Below, one piece after another: positions 7,887 through 16,923 of a stretch of 64,000 nucleotides of DNA. This DNA is from Modestobacter sp. VKM Ac-2985. GTDB lineage: Bacteria > Actinomycetota > Actinomycetes > Mycobacteriales > Geodermatophilaceae. The stretch's first letter is position 1. Every line of letters begins with the position of its first letter. Both the position numbers and the translations under genes were made by a program. The notes beneath the pieces are model-generated. The model did not search any database, was not told where the DNA came from, and saw nothing but the letters and a program-made list of their open reading frames with translations. The DNA lies in NCBI RefSeq assembly GCF_026967925.1, contig NZ_JAPVBI010000001.1, positions 1,083,613 through 1,147,612 on the forward strand. Reading direction: 5' to 3'.

Positions 7887-8773
7887 TGCCCGTCCTCGTG
7901 TGGGCCGCCGTCGCCGCCCTCATCCTTCCGCTCGCCGTCGGTGCGCAGTTCGCGCTCACCCGGCCGGGTCGCGCCGCCGCTGTCGTCCGGGAGAACCTGA
8001 CGCACGGCTTGGTGGCACCCGGTCCCGAGGAGGGCACCCTGGAGGCCCGCCGCACCGGTTCCGGCGCGCTCCTCCGCACACTGACCGCCGAGTCGGTGGC
8101 CCGCCGGGTCCGGCGCATGCTCGACGTCGCCGGCCGACCTTCCGGCTTCACCATGACCCGGCTCCTCTGGGCGAAGCTGTGGCTGCCGGCCGTGGTGGCG
8201 CTGCTCGGCGGGTGGTGGCAGGCCGAGGCGCCCAGCGCTCCCGGTGCGCTCGCCGTCCTGGCCGGCGTGGTGCTCGCCCACCACCTGCCGGAGGCGGTCC
8301 TGTGGAGCCGCGGGCAGGAGCGGCAGGAGCAGATCGGCCGGGAGCTCCCCGACGTCCTGGACCAGATGATGATCGCCGTCGAGGCCGGGCTCGGCTTCGA
8401 CGCGGCCTTCGCCCGGGCGGCCAGCACCGGCCGGAGCGTGTTCGCGGAGGAGCTGCTGCACACCCAGCACGACCTGGCTGCCGGCCGGCCGCGGCGCGCG
8501 GCCTACGACGCCCTGGCCGCGCGTACCCGCGTCCCGGACCTCAAGCGCTTCATCGGTGCGGTGAACCAGGCCGAGACCTACGGCGTCCCGGTCGCCGACG
8601 TCCTGCGGGTGCAGGCGGACGAGCTGCGGGTCAAGCGCAGGCAGCGCGCGGAGGAGCAGGCGATGAAGGTGCCGGTCAAGGTCACCTTCCCGCTGATGGT
8701 CTGCATCCTGCCGGCGTTGCTGATCGTCCTGCTGGGCCCGGCCGCCCTCGGTCTCCTGGACTCCCTGGGCTGA
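7886..8773 (+). CDS. tadC: TadC, type II/IV secretion F-domain membrane protein
   Basis: Second membrane platform protein of the Tad pilus (295 aa), paralogous to TadB. It contains ELPDVLDQMMIAVEAGLGFD and RRQRAEEQAMKVPVKVTFPL, both typical of TadC, and helices at each end. ATG 7886 overlaps the tadB stop; an in-frame GTG at 7853 lies inside tadB and is unlikely. This is the last gene of the Tad run; a hairpin follows at 8776. No TadD- or RcpA-like gene is present, as expected for a one-membrane cell. Confidence 0.9.
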   Translation: MPVLVWAAVAALILPLAVGAQFALTRPGRAAAVVRENLTHGLVAPGPEEGTLEARRTGSGALLRTLTAESVARRVRRMLDVAGRPSGFTMTRLLWAKLWLPAVVALLGGWWQAEAPSAPGALAVLAGVVLAHHLPEAVLWSRGQERQEQIGRELPDVLDQMMIAVEAGLGFDAAFARAASTGRSVFAEELLHTQHDLAAGRPRRAAYDALAARTRVPDLKRFIGAVNQAETYGVPVADVLRVQADELRVKRRQRAEEQAMKVPVKVTFPLMVCILPALLIVLLGPAALGLLDSLG

Positions 8774-8775
8774 CT

Positions 8776-8792
8776 GCCCCTGGCTGAGGGGC
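8776..8792. terminator. Short hairpin between tadC and the chemoreceptor gene
   Basis: GCCCCT (8776–8781) and AGGGGC (8787–8792) form a 6-bp stem with a 5-nt loop directly after the tadC stop, between convergent genes. A weak bidirectional terminator is likely. Confidence 0.45.
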
Positions 8793-8803
8793 GGACCGCC
8801 GGC

Positions 8804-10102
8804 TCAGGCGGGCGCGTCGATCGGCAGGCCGACGTAGAGCATGCCGACGAGCGCGCCGGCGGGAGAGCGCACGCCGGCGTAGGCGGTGAAGTACGGCTTG
8901 CCCGCGACGGTGGCCGGGCCGGTGTAGACCTCCCCGCCGAGCACCGCAGCCAGCACCGGGTTGCGGTTGCCGTCGGCGCCGGTGGGGGAGAGGGCGGTGC
9001 CGATGTTCCGCCGGCCCTGCGGGGTCACCACCGTGGTCGCCACCCGCACCATGCCACCGGCGTCGTCGAGCCGCTGGAACAGCGTGCAGGTGCCGCCGAC
9101 CTGGGCCACCACGTCGTCGACCAGCGGTGACCGGTGCCGCGGGTCGTCGTCCCACGCCAGCACCTCGCCGCCGAGCAGCAGTTCCGGCAGCCGGACGGTG
9201 CGCATCGCGGAGGTCGCCTGGTCGGTGACGGTCCGCCCCTGGACCTCCTCGCCCACGTCGAGCCCGCCGGCCTCGTCGAGCAGGTCCTGGGCGAGGGCCA
9301 GCGCCCGGCGGACGTAGACCAGCCGCTGGCTGTCGGCCAGCTCGGCGACCGCCTGGGTGATCCGGGCCGACCCGCTGGCCGCCCGGTCGACGTTGTCCAC
9401 CACCCGGTCGGTCGCGGCCCGCTGCTGCGCGACGGCGGCGGCGATCGCGTCCTGCGCGTCGGCGATCGAGCCGAGCGTGCCGGTGATCCGGCCGATCGCG
9501 GTGACCGCCTGGCGGGTCTCGGACTGCACCGCCTCGATCTGCGCGCCGATGTCCTCGGCGGCCTGGGCGGTGCGGCTGGCCAGCTGCTTGACCTCGTCGG
9601 CCACCACGGCGAAGCCCCGGCCCACGTCGCCGGCGCGCGCCGCCTCGACGTAGGCGTTGAGCGCCAGGAACCGGCTCTGCTGGCTGATCGCCGCGATCAG
9701 CCGCACCATCTCGGTGATCGACTCGCTGGCCTCCTGCAGCGCGGCGATCCGTTCGTCGACCGCGCGGGCGTCCCGAACGGCCTCCTCGGCGACCGTCGAC
9801 GCCCGGGTGGTGCTCGAGGAGATGTCCGTGATCGCCGAGCGCAGCTCGGTCAGCGACTCGGCGGCCTGCCGGGAGGTGTCGGACACCTCCCGGCTGGCCG
9901 AGGAGAGGACGCCGGCCTGCTGGGCGGCGGCCGCCATGCTGTCGTCCTGCTCGGGCGGGCGCCGGGTGCGCGGGGACGCCGCCGGACGGGGGGCAGCGGT
10001 CGCGGGCTCCTCGACCAGGGGCGCGATGCCACCGGACACGAGGCCACCGGACACGACGTCGCCGGGCACCGGTGCAGAGCCCCGTGAGGACGGGAAGCGC
10101 AC
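8804..10102 (-). CDS. Soluble methyl-accepting chemotaxis-type receptor with C-terminal Cache-like domain
   Basis: Residues ~55–290 are a coiled-coil chemoreceptor signalling domain; the hairpin tip reads [27 protein letters not shown], close to the CheA/CheW-binding consensus. Residues ~300–432 resemble a Cache_3/Cache_2 sensor ([47 protein letters not shown]). The order is inverted compared with standard receptors, and there is no signal peptide or membrane helix, so the sensor should sit in the cytoplasm. GTG 10102 has AGAGGA 8 bases upstream, which decides the start. The N-terminal 50 residues are Pro/Ala/Ser-rich and disordered. No che genes are in the window. Confidence 0.85.
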   Translation of the reverse strand: MRFPSSRGSAPVPGDVVSGGLVSGGIAPLVEEPATAAPRPAASPRTRRPPEQDDSMAAAAQQAGVLSSASREVSDTSRQAAESLTELRSAITDISSSTTRASTVAEEAVRDARAVDERIAALQEASESITEMVRLIAAISQQSRFLALNAYVEAARAGDVGRGFAVVADEVKQLASRTAQAAEDIGAQIEAVQSETRQAVTAIGRITGTLGSIADAQDAIAAAVAQQRAATDRVVDNVDRAASGSARITQAVAELADSQRLVYVRRALALAQDLLDEAGGLDVGEEVQGRTVTDQATSAMRTVRLPELLLGGEVLAWDDDPRHRSPLVDDVVAQVGGTCTLFQRLDDAGGMVRVATTVVTPQGRRNIGTALSPTGADGNRNPVLAAVLGGEVYTGPATVAGKPYFTAYAGVRSPAGALVGMLYVGLPIDAPA

Positions 10103-10321
10103 GACTCGACTCCTCTCGGACGCGAGCCCGTGCCCGCCTCGCCTCACGTGCCGGAACGGGACGGTGCAGGAGCGGCGGGGCCGGACGAAGGTCGCCGGCG
10201 GGCTCGCGCGGTCAGCCTAGGGCGTGCGGTGACCGAGAACGTGCTGGTGAGAGCGGCGCGCCGGGTCGGTCACGGCGGAAACGATCCCACGACCCGGCCG
10301 ACGGTCGCGGCCCTCGCGCGG

Positions 10322-11284
10322 TCAGCGCAGCAGCGTCGTCAACCGCACGGACAGCCCGTCCGGCCCGTCGACGACGTCCACGTGGTCGCACAGCTGGCGG
10401 GCCAGCCACAAGCCCATCCCGCCGTGGGAGAGGTCGTCGCCGTGCGCGGGACCGTAGCCGGCGAACGGGTCGTCCATCCCCGTGCCGCCGTCGCTGATCC
10501 GGCAGACGACCCGGTCGGCCGACGCCCACAACCGCAGCTGGACCGGCGGCCCGCCGTGCCGCACCGCGTTCGCGCTCATCTCGTCGATCGCCAGGTGCAG
10601 GTCCTCCAGCGCGTCGCGGGAGCCGTGCAGCTGCGCCAGCCGGGCGCCGACGGTGTGCCGCAGCCCGGCGAAGTCCTTCGCGTCGTCGACCTGCAGCAGC
10701 GGCTCGGTGGCCTCCAGCGGCTCGTCCGGGACCGGCAGGGCGCGCAGGTAGTCGGCCGGCTCGGTGAAGTGCGGGTTGGGTCGGCGGCCGCCGGCGTCGA
10801 CCAGGTGCGGGTGCGTGCGCAGCCCGGAGTCGACCAGCTCGTCGGGGAGCTGCCGGAGGTCGTAGGCGCACAGCCCCCAGGTCGGCCAGGAGCGCATCGC
10901 CTCGTTCAGCACCGCCTCGTAGCGCTGCCACTCCAGCCACTCCCGCGGCGTACGCCCGAACCAGGTCTCGCCGACCACCCGCAGCTGGGTGTGGCCGTGC
11001 CCGGTCACCCGCTCGGCGAGCCGGCGGAAGGCCGTGATCGCGGCCGGGGTGCGGTCCCGGTACACCTCGCCGCGCGGCAGCACGTGCACCCGCTCGTCGT
11101 CGCCCAGGGCGTCCCGCAGGATCGCGGCAGAGGGGTCGCTGGTGGTGATGACGGCTGCAGCGCCGGCCTCCAGGCCCGCCCGCAGGAACGGGACGGCGAC
11201 GGCGGCCAGCTCCTCGGCGGAGCTGTACAGGACGAGGTCGTGCCGGAACGTGTCCGGACCCAGCTGGTCCGGTGGTGCGTGCAC
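10322..11284 (-). CDS. MEDS-domain sensor with RsbW-like HATPase (anti-sigma regulatory kinase)
   Basis: The N-terminal half (about residues 12–180) matches MEDS/DcmR-like sensory domains (HDLVLYSSAEELAAVAVPFL, AVITTSD, RVVGETWFGR). The C-terminal ~130 residues are a GHKL ATPase of the RsbW type: N-box LHLAIDEMSANAVRHGG, G1 SDGGTGMDD and G2 HGGMGLWLARQL. There is no His phospho-acceptor domain, so it is not a classical sensor kinase; serine-kinase or anti-sigma activity is more likely. It lies next to a PP2C phosphatase transcribed the same way, a pairing typical of partner-switching control of stress sigma factors. The sigma factor and anti-anti-sigma protein are not in the window. Confidence 0.85.
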   Translation of the reverse strand: MHAPPDQLGPDTFRHDLVLYSSAEELAAVAVPFLRAGLEAGAAAVITTSDPSAAILRDALGDDERVHVLPRGEVYRDRTPAAITAFRRLAERVTGHGHTQLRVVGETWFGRTPREWLEWQRYEAVLNEAMRSWPTWGLCAYDLRQLPDELVDSGLRTHPHLVDAGGRRPNPHFTEPADYLRALPVPDEPLEATEPLLQVDDAKDFAGLRHTVGARLAQLHGSRDALEDLHLAIDEMSANAVRHGGPPVQLRLWASADRVVCRISDGGTGMDDPFAGYGPAHGDDLSHGGMGLWLARQLCDHVDVVDGPDGLSVRLTTLLR

Positions 11285-11401
11285 GGGGTGGGTCCTTCCG
11301 TCTCGTCGGGGTCCGTCTGGGGCCGGGGGCTCGGCCCACGGTAGGCCGATGTCGGTCCGGCGGCTCTGTGCAGGGCCCGCGGGACCGCCTGGACGACCCC
11401 C

Positions 11402-13576
11402 TCATCGGCTCGCCGGGTCCTCCGGGACGACGTCGGGCACCCGCGTGGGTCCGGCCTCCACCGGGCGCGGGCGGTCCTGCGGGTGCAGGCGCACGGCGAC
11501 CAGGGCGACGTCGTCCTCGGGCTCCCCGTCGACCAGCCGCTCGATCAGCTGGTCCAGCAGGTCGGCCAGCGGGAGGTCGGCCAGCTCGGCCAGGTGCGTC
11601 CGGAGCCGCGCCAGCCCGGTGTCCAGGTCGGCGTCCCGGCGTTCGATCAGCCCGTCGGTGTAGAGCAGCACCGTCGACCCGCGGTCCAGGGTGACCACCG
11701 ACTCGGTGCGCTGGACCGTGGCGTCGACGCCGAGCAGCAGGTCGGCCTTCCAGTCGGCGAGCACCGCGACGCTGCCGTCGGGGTGCAGCGCCAGCGGCGG
11801 CAGGTGCCCGGCGTTGGCCCACACCATCCGGGTCACCCCGCGCACCCGCTCGTCGTCGGTCTGCTCGAACCGGGCCACCGCAGCGGTGGCCAGGGTGTCC
11901 AGCTGCAGCAGGGCCATCGCCGAGTCCAGCCCGCGCAGCACCTCCACCGGGCCGGCGTCGCTGTAGGCGGCGATGCCGCGCAGCAGGCTGCGCACCTGGC
12001 CCATGGCCGCCGCCGCAGCGGTGTCGTGCCCGACGACGTCCCCGATGACGAGCATCGTCGAGCCGTTGGGCTGCAGGAAGGCGTCGTACCAGTCCCCGCC
12101 CACCCGGGCCGCCTCGGCCGCGGGCAGGTAGCGCACCGCGATCTCGGCGTGGTCGGGCTCCGGCGGCTCGGTGAGCAGGCTGCGCTGCAGCACCTCGGCC
12201 ATCTGCTGCTGCTGGGCGAAGAGCCGGGCGTTGTCCAGCGCCAGCCCCGCCCGGTCGGCGACGTCCTGGGCCACCGCGACGTCGGCGTCGGTGGCGGTGT
12301 GCCCGTCGGCGTAGGCCAGGGTCAGGAGCCCGAGCGTGCGGCCGCGCGCCCGGAGCGGGATGGCCACCTCGGCCCGGGGCGCCAGCACGGTCAGCAGGTC
12401 CCGGGCCTGCCCGGGCGGCAGCAGCTCGAGCACCTCGGCACCGGCGAAGGACACGGCTTCGGCGGCGTGCAGTGCGCGGCCCACCGGCGCGGCGATCGGC
12501 ATGGCGTCCAGCCGCACCTCGGCGTACCGCTCCAGCACCGACCGGCTCGCGGGGTCGACGTGCCAGCTGCCGACGTCGCGCGGATGGCCGTGGGCGTCGA
12601 TGACCGTGACGATGCACCAGTCGGCCAGCGCCGGGACGACCAGCCGGGGCAGCCGGGCGGTGGCCGACTGCACGTCCAGGGCGCCGGCGAGCTCGGCGCT
12701 GACCTGCGCCAGCAGCGCCAGCCGGCGGGCGGACCGCTCGGCCTGCTCTTGCGCCTGCCGGCGTGCGGTGACCTCGATGGCGTAGACCGACAACCCCTCG
12801 GGCGTCGGCCAGGCGCGCACCTCGTACCAGCCGTTCAGCGGGGCGGGGTAGTACGCGTCGAACGCGATCGGTTCGCCGGTGGCGACGGCCCGGCGGTAGT
12901 TCTCCTCGAAGAGGCTGCCGACCGCGGCAGGGAAGGCCTCCCAGATGACCCGGCCCAGCAGGTCGTCACGGCTCTGCCCGAGCAGCCGCTCGGCCTCGGC
13001 GTTGACGTGGACGAAGCGCCAGTCGGCGTCCAGGGAGTAGAAGCCGGCCGGCATCGCCTCCAGGAGGCGCACCACCCGCGCCTCCGCGGCGACCTCGGTC
13101 GTCGCGTCGTGGGCCACCCCGATCAACCGGGCCGAGGTCCCGTCGGGGCCGCCGCCGAGCGCCCGGCCACGGGCCGACACCCACCGGGTGTGCCCGCCGG
13201 GCAGGACGATCCGGTACTCGGCCTCGAACTCCCCGCACGTGTCGATGGCGTCCTGCAGCGCATCGCCCACCCGGGGCAGGTCGTCGGGGTGCAGGCGGGC
13301 GTTGAACGCCTCGATGCTCTGCTCGAAGGTCGTCCGGTCGTAGCCGAACATCTCGACCAGCCGGTCGTCCCAGAGGAGCCGGCCGCTGCGCAGGTCCCAG
13401 TCGAACGTCCCGATCCGCGCGGCGTCGATCGCCAGTCGCGCCCGCAGCCGATCGCCTGCGGCGTCATCCTGGAGGCCGCCGACGTGCGTGGGCTCTGCCA
13501 CTGCCACCCACTTCACCTGGTCGCCCGACACCCGGGTCGGGATCTTCGTCGCTCGCTGCTGAGCTGCGGGAGTCAT
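11402..13576 (-). CDS. PAS–PAS–GAF–SpoIIE/PP2C serine phosphatase
   Basis: A 724-residue multi-domain protein. A first PAS (about 48–160; GTFDWDLRSGRLLWDD) and a second PAS (about 165–275; LLEAMPAGFYSLDADWRFVHVN) are followed by GAF (about 290–455) and an RsbU/SpoIIE-type PP2C phosphatase (about 470–690) with GGDWYDAF, VIGDVVGHD, LYTDGLIERR and DDVALVAVR. These acidic motifs bind the two metal ions. It probably dephosphorylates an anti-anti-sigma factor in response to light, redox or small molecules. The start is uncertain: ATG 13576 has no clear ribosome site, and GTGs about 20 codons downstream (KWVAVAEP) are also possible. CATGTC/GACATG arms (13574–13591) span the start. Confidence 0.85.
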   Translation of the reverse strand: MTPAAQQRATKIPTRVSGDQVKWVAVAEPTHVGGLQDDAAGDRLRARLAIDAARIGTFDWDLRSGRLLWDDRLVEMFGYDRTTFEQSIEAFNARLHPDDLPRVGDALQDAIDTCGEFEAEYRIVLPGGHTRWVSARGRALGGGPDGTSARLIGVAHDATTEVAAEARVVRLLEAMPAGFYSLDADWRFVHVNAEAERLLGQSRDDLLGRVIWEAFPAAVGSLFEENYRRAVATGEPIAFDAYYPAPLNGWYEVRAWPTPEGLSVYAIEVTARRQAQEQAERSARRLALLAQVSAELAGALDVQSATARLPRLVVPALADWCIVTVIDAHGHPRDVGSWHVDPASRSVLERYAEVRLDAMPIAAPVGRALHAAEAVSFAGAEVLELLPPGQARDLLTVLAPRAEVAIPLRARGRTLGLLTLAYADGHTATDADVAVAQDVADRAGLALDNARLFAQQQQMAEVLQRSLLTEPPEPDHAEIAVRYLPAAEAARVGGDWYDAFLQPNGSTMLVIGDVVGHDTAAAAAMGQVRSLLRGIAAYSDAGPVEVLRGLDSAMALLQLDTLATAAVARFEQTDDERVRGVTRMVWANAGHLPPLALHPDGSVAVLADWKADLLLGVDATVQRTESVVTLDRGSTVLLYTDGLIERRDADLDTGLARLRTHLAELADLPLADLLDQLIERLVDGEPEDDVALVAVRLHPQDRPRPVEAGPTRVPDVVPEDPASR

Positions 13577-13710
13577 GTCACGCGCGACATGGTCGAGTCA
13601 AGTGTGTCGACGAAGATCACGCGCCGGCCATCGGCCGCCGGGGCACCGGTGTCCGGGCCGGCGGGCGATTGTGCGATAACACCTGACATGGACATCCGCA
13701 CGGCTCCGGC

Positions 13711-15303
13711 ATGAGCAGTTCGTCCCCGGCGCCGTCCGCGCCACCCCGCGTCGAGGGCGCCGCCGTCGACAAGGGCCTCAAGACCGGTGCCCTCGGCCTG
13801 GCCTCCTCGATCGTCCTGGCCGTCTCCTCGACCGCCCCGGCCTACGCGCTGGCCGCGACGCTGGGCTTCGTCGTCATCGCGGTGGGGGTGCAGGCCCCGG
13901 CGATCATGCTGCTGGCCTTCGTGCCGATGTGGCTGGTCGCGGTCGCCTACTCGGAGCTGAACAAGCGCGAGCCCGACTGCGGGACGACGTTCACCTGGGC
14001 CGCCCGGGCCTTCGGGCCGCGGACCGGGTGGATGGGCGGCTGGGGGATCATCGCCGCCGACGTCATCGTGATGGCCAACCTCGCGCAGATCGCCGGCTCC
14101 TACGGCTACCGGCTGCTCGGGCTCGACGGGCTGGCGGAGAGCGCCTTCTGGACGACGCTCGCCGGCGTCGGGTGGATCGCGGTCATGACCTGGGTCTGCT
14201 ACCGCGGCATCGAGCCGACCGCGCGGCTGCAGCGGGTGCTGCTGTCCGTCGAGGGCGTCGTGCTGCTGGCCTTCGCGGTGTACGCCCTGGTCAAGGTGTA
14301 CGCGGGGACGGCGCCGGAGGGCTCGCTCACCCCGTCGCCGTCCTGGCTGTGGCCGGCCGGGATCGGCTGGCCGGCGCTCACCGAGGCGGTGCTGCTGGCG
14401 ATCTTCATCTACTGGGGCTGGGACTCCGCCGTCGCGGTGAACGAGGAGACCGCCGACCCGACCCGGTCGCCCGGGCGGGCCGCGCTCATCTCCACGGTGC
14501 TGCTGGTCGGCATCTACACCGTGGTCTCCGTCGCGACGGTGGCCTTCGCCGGCGTCGGCACCGAGGGCATCGGGCTCGGCAACGAGGCCAACGCCGAGGA
14601 CGTGTTCGCCGCCCTCGGCGCGACGGTCTTCGGGGACGACGTCCTCGGGCGGGCCTTCGAGGCGCTGCTGATCATCTCGGTGCTCACCTCGGCCGCGGCC
14701 TGCACCCAGACCACGATCCTGCCCACCGCGCGCGGCACCCTGGCGATGGCCGCCTACGGCGCACTGCCGAAGTCCTTCGCCCGGATCCACCCGCGGTACC
14801 TCACGCCCACGGTGTCCACGATGTGGATGGGGATCGTCTCGATCGCCTTCTACGTCGGCCTGACGATCGTCAGCGAGAACGTGCTGCTCGACTCGATCAC
14901 GGCCACCGGCATGCTGATCGCCTTCTACTACGGGCTCACCGGCTTCGCCTGCGCCTGGCAGTTCCGCCGGGCGCTGCGCGGGCCGCGGGACGCCCTGATG
15001 CGGCTGGTCCTGCCGCTGCTGGGCGGGGTGTTCATGCTCTCCGTCTTCGTGCTGGCCTGTGTCGCGTACGCCGACCCGGGCTACGGCGAGACGGTGATCG
15101 GCGGCGTCGGCGGGGTGTTCGTGGTGGGCATCGGTGCGCTGGTGCTGGGGCTGCTGCTGATGGTGGTCTACAGCCGGGTGGCGCCGGCGTTCTTCCGCGG
15201 CGAGACGATGCCCGACGACGCCGCTGACCTGGTGCTCGAGGACGGCGTCGCGATCGTGGCACCGGCCGACCCCGACGACCGGCCGTCCGCACCCGGGCGG
15301 TGA
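13711..15303 (+). CDS. APC-family amino acid/polyamine permease
   Basis: A 530-residue membrane protein with about 12–14 helices. The first helix region (GALGLASSIVLAVSSTAPAYALAAT) is typical of the APC superfamily substrate site, and the segment YSELNKREPDCGTTFTWAARAFGP matches the conserved loop after helix 2–3. The substrate cannot be assigned. ATG 13711 has no strong ribosome site and sits 134 bp from the divergent phosphatase gene. The last ~45 codons overlap the 3' end of the convergent efflux gene by 136 bp. Confidence 0.85.
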   Translation: MSSSSPAPSAPPRVEGAAVDKGLKTGALGLASSIVLAVSSTAPAYALAATLGFVVIAVGVQAPAIMLLAFVPMWLVAVAYSELNKREPDCGTTFTWAARAFGPRTGWMGGWGIIAADVIVMANLAQIAGSYGYRLLGLDGLAESAFWTTLAGVGWIAVMTWVCYRGIEPTARLQRVLLSVEGVVLLAFAVYALVKVYAGTAPEGSLTPSPSWLWPAGIGWPALTEAVLLAIFIYWGWDSAVAVNEETADPTRSPGRAALISTVLLVGIYTVVSVATVAFAGVGTEGIGLGNEANAEDVFAALGATVFGDDVLGRAFEALLIISVLTSAAACTQTTILPTARGTLAMAAYGALPKSFARIHPRYLTPTVSTMWMGIVSIAFYVGLTIVSENVLLDSITATGMLIAFYYGLTGFACAWQFRRALRGPRDALMRLVLPLLGGVFMLSVFVLACVAYADPGYGETVIGGVGGVFVVGIGALVLGLLLMVVYSRVAPAFFRGETMPDDAADLVLEDGVAIVAPADPDDRPSAPGR

Positions 15304-16835
15304 TCCGGAGCGGACACCGGCTCGGGGAGCCGGTGCTGGGCCGGCAGGAACGCCAGGACGACGGCCGCCCCGACCGCGCTGGCCGCGGCGCACACCCACG
15401 ACCCGGCGACGACGCCGTCCAGGAAGGCCTGCTGGACCGCCGTCGTCGCGCCGCCCGGCAGCTGCCCGGCCACGGCCAGCCCGGCGAAGACGGAGTCCGT
15501 CGCGCTCTCGGCCACCCCCGCCGGCGCGCCGGCCGCGGTGAGCCCGTCGACCACGGCCGGGCCGTAGACCGTGCTCAGCGTCGAGCCCACGACGGCGACG
15601 CCGAGGGTGCCGCCGACCTCGCGCACCGTGTCGTTGACCGCGGAGCCGGCCCCGGCCTGGTCGCCGCGCAGTGCGCCCATCACCGCCTCGGTCGCCGGGC
15701 TGGTGACCAGCCCCAACCCGGCCGCCATGAGCACCATCGCGAGCACGATCCGGCCCCAGTAGTCGGACTCCAGGGTGGTGCCGGCGGCGACGGCGAACCC
15801 GGCGGCCATGGTCAGCAGCCCGGCGGCGACCACGAGCTTCGTCCCCACCGCCCGCATCGCGACGATCGCCAGCGGCGCGGTGACGCCGATGACGGTGGCG
15901 AAGGGGAGGGTGGCCACGCCGGCGGCGAGGGTGTCGTACCCGCGGACCGACTGGAAGTACTGGGTGATCATGAAGATGAACCCGAACAGGCTGAAGAAGG
16001 CCAGCGCGATCGCGCCGCTGCCGACCGACACCCGCGGGTCGCGGAACAGCCGGACGTCGAGCAACGGCTCGGCGGTGCGCAGCTCGTGGACGACGAAGCC
16101 GGCGAGCGCCAGCGCCGCGACCGCGTAGCCGCCCAGCGTGGTCGCCGAGCCCCAGCCGTGCCCGGGCGCCTCGATCGTCGTCCGGACCAGCAGGCCGATG
16201 GCGAGCACCGAGGCGGCGGCGCCCACCAGGTCGAAGCGGTGTGCCCGGGCCGCGCGCGACTCGGGGACCACCAGCCGGCCGGCCACCAGGGCGACCGCCG
16301 CGATCGGCAGGTTGACCAGGAAGACCGCGCCCCAGGAGAAGTGCTCCAGCAGCAGGCCGCCGGTGACCGGGCCGATGGCCACCGACAGGCCGGTGACCGC
16401 GGACCAGACGCCCAGTGCCGTGGCCCGTTCCCGGCGGTCGGTGAACGTGGTGATCAGCAGGGCGAGGGTGGCCGGGTAGATCGCCGCGGCGGCCACGCCC
16501 ATCGCGGCCCGGCCGGCGATGAGCTGGTCGGTGCTGGTGGCCGCGGAAGCCAGCGCCGAGGTCAGGGCGAAGGCGACCAGCCCGGCCTGGAGCACCCGCC
16601 GCCGGCCGAACCGGTCACCGAGCGCGCCGCCGAGCAGCAGCAGCGCGGCGAAGGCCAGCGTGTAGCCGTCGACCACCCACTGCAGGTCGCGGGTGCTGGC
16701 CGACAGCTCGCGGCTGATGGTCGGCAGCGCGACGTTGACGATCGTGTTGTCGATGCTGACCAGCAGCACGGACAGGCAGAGCACGGCGAGCACCCACCAC
16801 CGACGGGTGGCCAGGGCGGTCGGGGGAGTGGTCAT
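15168..16835 (-). CDS. MFS drug transporter, DHA2 (EmrB/QacA) family, 14 helices
   Basis: Proton-coupled multidrug efflux pump (555 aa). Visible motifs: SIDNTIVNVALPTIS in helix 1 (motif D1), LGDRFGRRRV (motif A), GRAAMGVAAAAIYPATLALL (motif B region) and GLSVAIGPVTGG (motif C, antiporter). The 14-helix pattern is complete at about residue 500; the last ~50 residues are Ser/Ala/Gly-rich and lie opposite the end of the APC permease gene. ATG 16835 has GGAGA six bases upstream. It is divergent from a TetR gene, which most likely represses it through sites in the 88-bp gap. Confidence 0.9.
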   Translation of the reverse strand: MTTPPTALATRRWWVLAVLCLSVLLVSIDNTIVNVALPTISRELSASTRDLQWVVDGYTLAFAALLLLGGALGDRFGRRRVLQAGLVAFALTSALASAATSTDQLIAGRAAMGVAAAAIYPATLALLITTFTDRRERATALGVWSAVTGLSVAIGPVTGGLLLEHFSWGAVFLVNLPIAAVALVAGRLVVPESRAARAHRFDLVGAAASVLAIGLLVRTTIEAPGHGWGSATTLGGYAVAALALAGFVVHELRTAEPLLDVRLFRDPRVSVGSGAIALAFFSLFGFIFMITQYFQSVRGYDTLAAGVATLPFATVIGVTAPLAIVAMRAVGTKLVVAAGLLTMAAGFAVAAGTTLESDYWGRIVLAMVLMAAGLGLVTSPATEAVMGALRGDQAGAGSAVNDTVREVGGTLGVAVVGSTLSTVYGPAVVDGLTAAGAPAGVAESATDSVFAGLAVAGQLPGGATTAVQQAFLDGVVAGSWVCAAASAVGAAVVLAFLPAQHRLPEPVSAPDHRPGADGRSSGSAGATIATPSSSTRSAASSGIVSPRKNAGATRL

Positions 16836-16849
16836 CGCGGTCTCCGGTC

Positions 16850-16889
16850 TGTAGAACAACGTGCCAGAACAGTAGGACGGCGTACTACA
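16850..16889. promoter_or_regulatory. Candidate TetR operator in the efflux/regulator gap
   Basis: Two AGAACA direct repeats begin at 16853 and 16866 (13 bp apart). TGTAGAAC (16850–16857) faces GTACTACA (16882–16889) as an imperfect inverted repeat with one mismatch. Both lie in the 88-bp region between the divergent genes, where a TetR repressor controlling itself and the pump would bind. Confidence 0.45.
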
Positions 16890-16923
16890 ACAGGCAAGCG
16901 GATCCGTGCAGGAGGATGAGGTC

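Noticed and set aside
13573-13710. Extra gene in the gap between phosphatase and permease
   Set aside because: The open frames there are extensions of antisense frames, with no start signal or family resemblance. The gap probably holds two divergent promoters only.
16906-16923. GTG 16906 as start of the TetR gene
   Set aside because: The AGGAGG at 16910–16915 lies after it and at the right distance for GTG 16924.
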